Shown here: in pieces, positions 60,305-61,303 of the stretch
Layout of the letters: each line of letters begins with the position of its first letter
How positions within the stretch are numbered: position 1 is the stretch's first letter
NCBI GenBank assembly: GCA_937870825.1
Contig: CALMZO010000180.1
Coordinates: 1 to 61,303, forward strand
Length of the DNA: 61,303 bases
DNA from: an uncultured Chloroflexota bacterium
GTDB taxonomy: Bacteria; Chloroflexota; Anaerolineae; UBA4142; SHND01
Direction: 5' to 3'
Translations under genes and position numbers: made by a program
The notes under the pieces: model-generated
Told to the model about the DNA's origin: nothing
Database searches by the model: none
What the model saw: the letters and a program-made list of their open reading frames with translations, nothing else

Positions 60305-60495
60305 GATTTTTTTCCTTTGCCACTAGTGGAGCCACCGAGATACCACGAATGACGCCGCCCCGTTGCATCCCGCACGCGCAACAAGTGATAGACAAAATCA
60401 CCTATGCGCCTTTTTTCGAGCCACGCATTTTCTTTGATGGAGTTTCTTTGAATCGCTCCATCAGCCCCGAAACCTTTTCGGCTAAAGGGTTTGTG
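60301..60495 (-). CDS. Overlapping or frameshifted open frame (element)
   Basis: An open frame of 64 codons with no ATG; its first half overlaps the 3' end of the 153-residue gene in the -1 frame, and its stop (TGA) overlaps the next ATG by 4 bases. The last 36 residues read like a real basic domain (EKRRIGDFVYHLLRVRD, then RRHSWYLGG). It could be reached by -1 slippage at the A6-G run (60416 to 60410) just before the upstream stop, or by a non-ATG start. Both are inferences. Confidence 0.4.
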   Translation of the reverse strand, partial: HKPFSRKGFGADGAIQRNSIKENAWLEKRRIGDFVYHLLRVRDATGRRHSWYLGGSTSGKGKKS

Positions 60496-60863
60496 TCACC
60501 GTCCTTTTGCAAAACCAGACGCCGCACGTACGACAGTGCTAAAATGACAATGGGAGCGAACGCAATCGCATAGCGCAATATGTCGCGTTCGCTATCCGTG
60601 ATTGACCCATCCAAAACGCGCAACTCAAAAAATTGCATCATTGCCGAAAAGCCGAGAGCCATTAACGCGGCGATTGGTGCTACTGCCTCTTGGTGCATAA
60701 GAAAAAGCGATGTGAGAAAGACGCCCTCTATCACGGCGACAGTGAAAAGGGAAAATGCTAAATCGTTTGTCACCGCTTGCACTACAAGGAATGTTGCAAT
60801 CGCCGAGCGACCGATAGCCGCAATTTCGACAAACACGGAAAGAATGGTGAGTGTGCCTTTCAT
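60402..60863 (-). CDS. Four-helix membrane protein (element)
   Basis: 153 residues from ATG 60863, with AAGGGGG upstream. About four membrane helices (3-30, 36-56, 62-82, 95-115) are followed by a basic cytoplasmic tail (MERFKETPSKKMRGSKKGA). No family recognised; it could belong to a transfer or phage assembly apparatus. Its ATG overlaps the stop of a 33-residue ORF by 4 bases. The end of the gene contains an A6-G run four codons before the stop. Confidence 0.75.
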   Translation of the reverse strand: MKGTLTILSVFVEIAAIGRSAIATFLVVQAVTNDLAFSLFTVAVIEGVFLTSLFLMHQEAVAPIAALMALGFSAMMQFFELRVLDGSITDSERDILRYAIAFAPIVILALSYVRRLVLQKDGDTNPLAEKVSGLMERFKETPSKKMRGSKKGA

Positions 60864-60961
60864 GGCAGCCCCCTTTGAAGGATTAGCGCAATCGTCACAA
60901 CGTTTAGAACGGTGACGACCAACGCGAGGATTACGAACACACGAAAATTTGATTGTGGCAT
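60860..60961 (-). CDS. 33-residue single-helix membrane peptide (element)
   Basis: A short ORF starting MPQSNFRVFVILALVVTV and ending LILQRGLP. It is almost wholly one membrane helix, with a short polar N-terminus. It is the first ORF after the leftward promoter and its TGA overlaps the next ATG (ATGA), the same coupling used by other genes of this operon. Small single-helix proteins of this size occur as filamentous-phage coat or minor proteins and as membrane regulators. The ribosome-binding site is weak (GGATAG). Confidence 0.6.
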   Translation of the reverse strand: MPQSNFRVFVILALVVTVLNVVTIALILQRGLP

Positions 60962-61037
60962 CTAGCATCTATCCGATACATTGCGTAACGAATTGTGACA
61001 CAAGGACTTAAAAAAACTCCGCAACGTTTAGTTACCG

Positions 61038-61066
61038 AGTATAACCGATTGCGACGCCATTGTCAA
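61038..61066 (-). promoter_or_regulatory. Leftward promoter of the element operon
   Basis: On the - strand TTGACA (61066 to 61061), a 17-base spacer and TATACT (61043 to 61038). Nearly perfect consensus. It drives the small genes, rep and int. Confidence 0.85.
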
Positions 61067-61083
61067 ATGAATTCAGGTATAAT
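61060..61083 (+). promoter_or_regulatory. Rightward -10 box of the XRE gene
   Basis: TATAAT (61078-61083). The only -35-like TTGTCA (61060-61065) is 12 bases away, too close, and overlaps the -35 of the leftward promoter. A weak, regulated promoter is likely. Confidence 0.5.
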
Positions 61084-61121
61084 CCTCTGTAGCCAATCGT
61101 GACGGAAGGTAACGAAATCAA

Positions 61122-61303
61122 ATGTCAATCTTCAATCGCTCCAACCCAGATAACAGATACAACGCTTTTATTCGCAATCGCATCAAAGAAGCACGCGAAG
61201 AATTGAACATGACACAAGAGCAACTAGCCGAAAAGATTTTCAAATCCAGAGTGCAAATATCAGACTTGGAACGCGGCAGAACAGAGATTAGCGCATCAGA
61301 GTT
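61122..61303 (+). CDS. XRE-family regulator, truncated by window end
   Basis: The first 60 residues of an XRE/Cro-CI helix-turn-helix protein. A polar N-terminus (MSIFNRSNPDNRYN) precedes the HTH (FIRNRIKEAREELNMTQEQLA, split around residues 15-36, with KSRVQISDLERGR as recognition helix). It is transcribed away from the element operon across a shared promoter region, the usual place for a maintenance repressor. The C-terminal part is missing, so a CI-like, ImmR-like or other type cannot be told. Confidence 0.88.
   Translation, partial: MSIFNRSNPDNRYNAFIRNRIKEAREELNMTQEQLAEKIFKSRVQISDLERGRTEISASE

Larger units (their letters stand above)
60989..61104. promoter_or_regulatory. Three imperfect 12-bp repeats, candidate operators
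   Basis: CGAATTGTGACA (60989-61000), CCGATTGCGACG (61045-61056) and CCAATCGTGACG (61093-61104) share C-N-R-A-T-Y-G-Y-G-A-C-R. The middle copy falls in the spacer of the leftward promoter and the right copy just after the rightward -10. GTAACGAA also repeats at 60985-60992 and 61109-61116. This suits binding of the XRE protein encoded next door. Confidence 0.5.

Overview
The window reads as chromosome of an uncultured or poorly studied member of the Chloroflexota, probably near the Anaerolineae. This is an inference from gene content: a Tad pilus block with a receiver-CpaE fusion, a lipoprotein with an NBR1-type Ig domain and Pro/Thr-rich linkers, a kinase with eight GAF domains, and two Dpp-type peptide ABC cassettes. 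No 16S rRNA gene lies in the window, so taxonomy cannot be fixed from it.

Layout, left to right. 0-6.6 kb (+): Tad pilus assembly genes (cpaE, cpaF, tadB, tadC), then a DUF192 protein, comF and hpf. 6.8-12.3 kb (+): a secreted M4 metallopeptidase, a small acidic protein with a tyrosine phosphatase, and a CHASE2 nucleotide cyclase. 12.3-14.9 kb (-): two family-2 glycosyltransferases and a creatininase-family amidohydrolase. 14.9-22.8 kb (-): two consecutive peptide/nickel-type ABC cassettes, each in the order binding lipoprotein, permease B, permease C. 23-31 kb (-): a hydrolase with three LysM domains, ybeY, a 7TM-HD (pgpH) phosphodiesterase, rpsU, an acetyltransferase and two surface proteins. 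31.4-38.5 kb (-): a two-gene sensory operon, an 8-GAF histidine kinase followed by a receiver-kinase hybrid. 38.7-46.7 kb (+): a RodZ-like protein, rimO, a small membrane protein, an M6-like peptidase, a HAD phosphatase and a dynamin-like GTPase. 46.7-50.4 kb: divergent plsX and fabF-fabH (lipid synthesis). 50.4-52.9 kb (-): a large multi-pass membrane protein. 53-56 kb (+): panB, panE and panC behind an attenuator-like leader. 56-57.4 kb (-): an FAD oxidoreductase coupled to an 80-residue protein. 57.6-57.9 kb (+): two tandem tRNA-Ser genes.

From 57.9 kb to the right edge lies an integrated mobile element. A tyrosine recombinase abuts the 3' end of tRNA-Ser(GGA). Next come a Rep_trans/MobT-type replication or relaxase protein, a 17-bp inverted repeat that could be its origin, a tightly overlapping set of small genes (including a 33-residue membrane peptide and a -1 frame extension), a strong leftward promoter, and a divergent XRE repressor cut off by the window end. 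Three imperfect 12-bp repeats sit around the two opposing promoter signals and look like operators. This is the part of the window most likely to hold something undescribed; its right half is not visible.

Two genome-wide habits also stand out. Several genes start 6-10 bases after a -10 box with no Shine-Dalgarno sequence (probable leaderless mRNAs). Strong stem-loops mark almost every operon junction, including both binding-protein/permease junctions.
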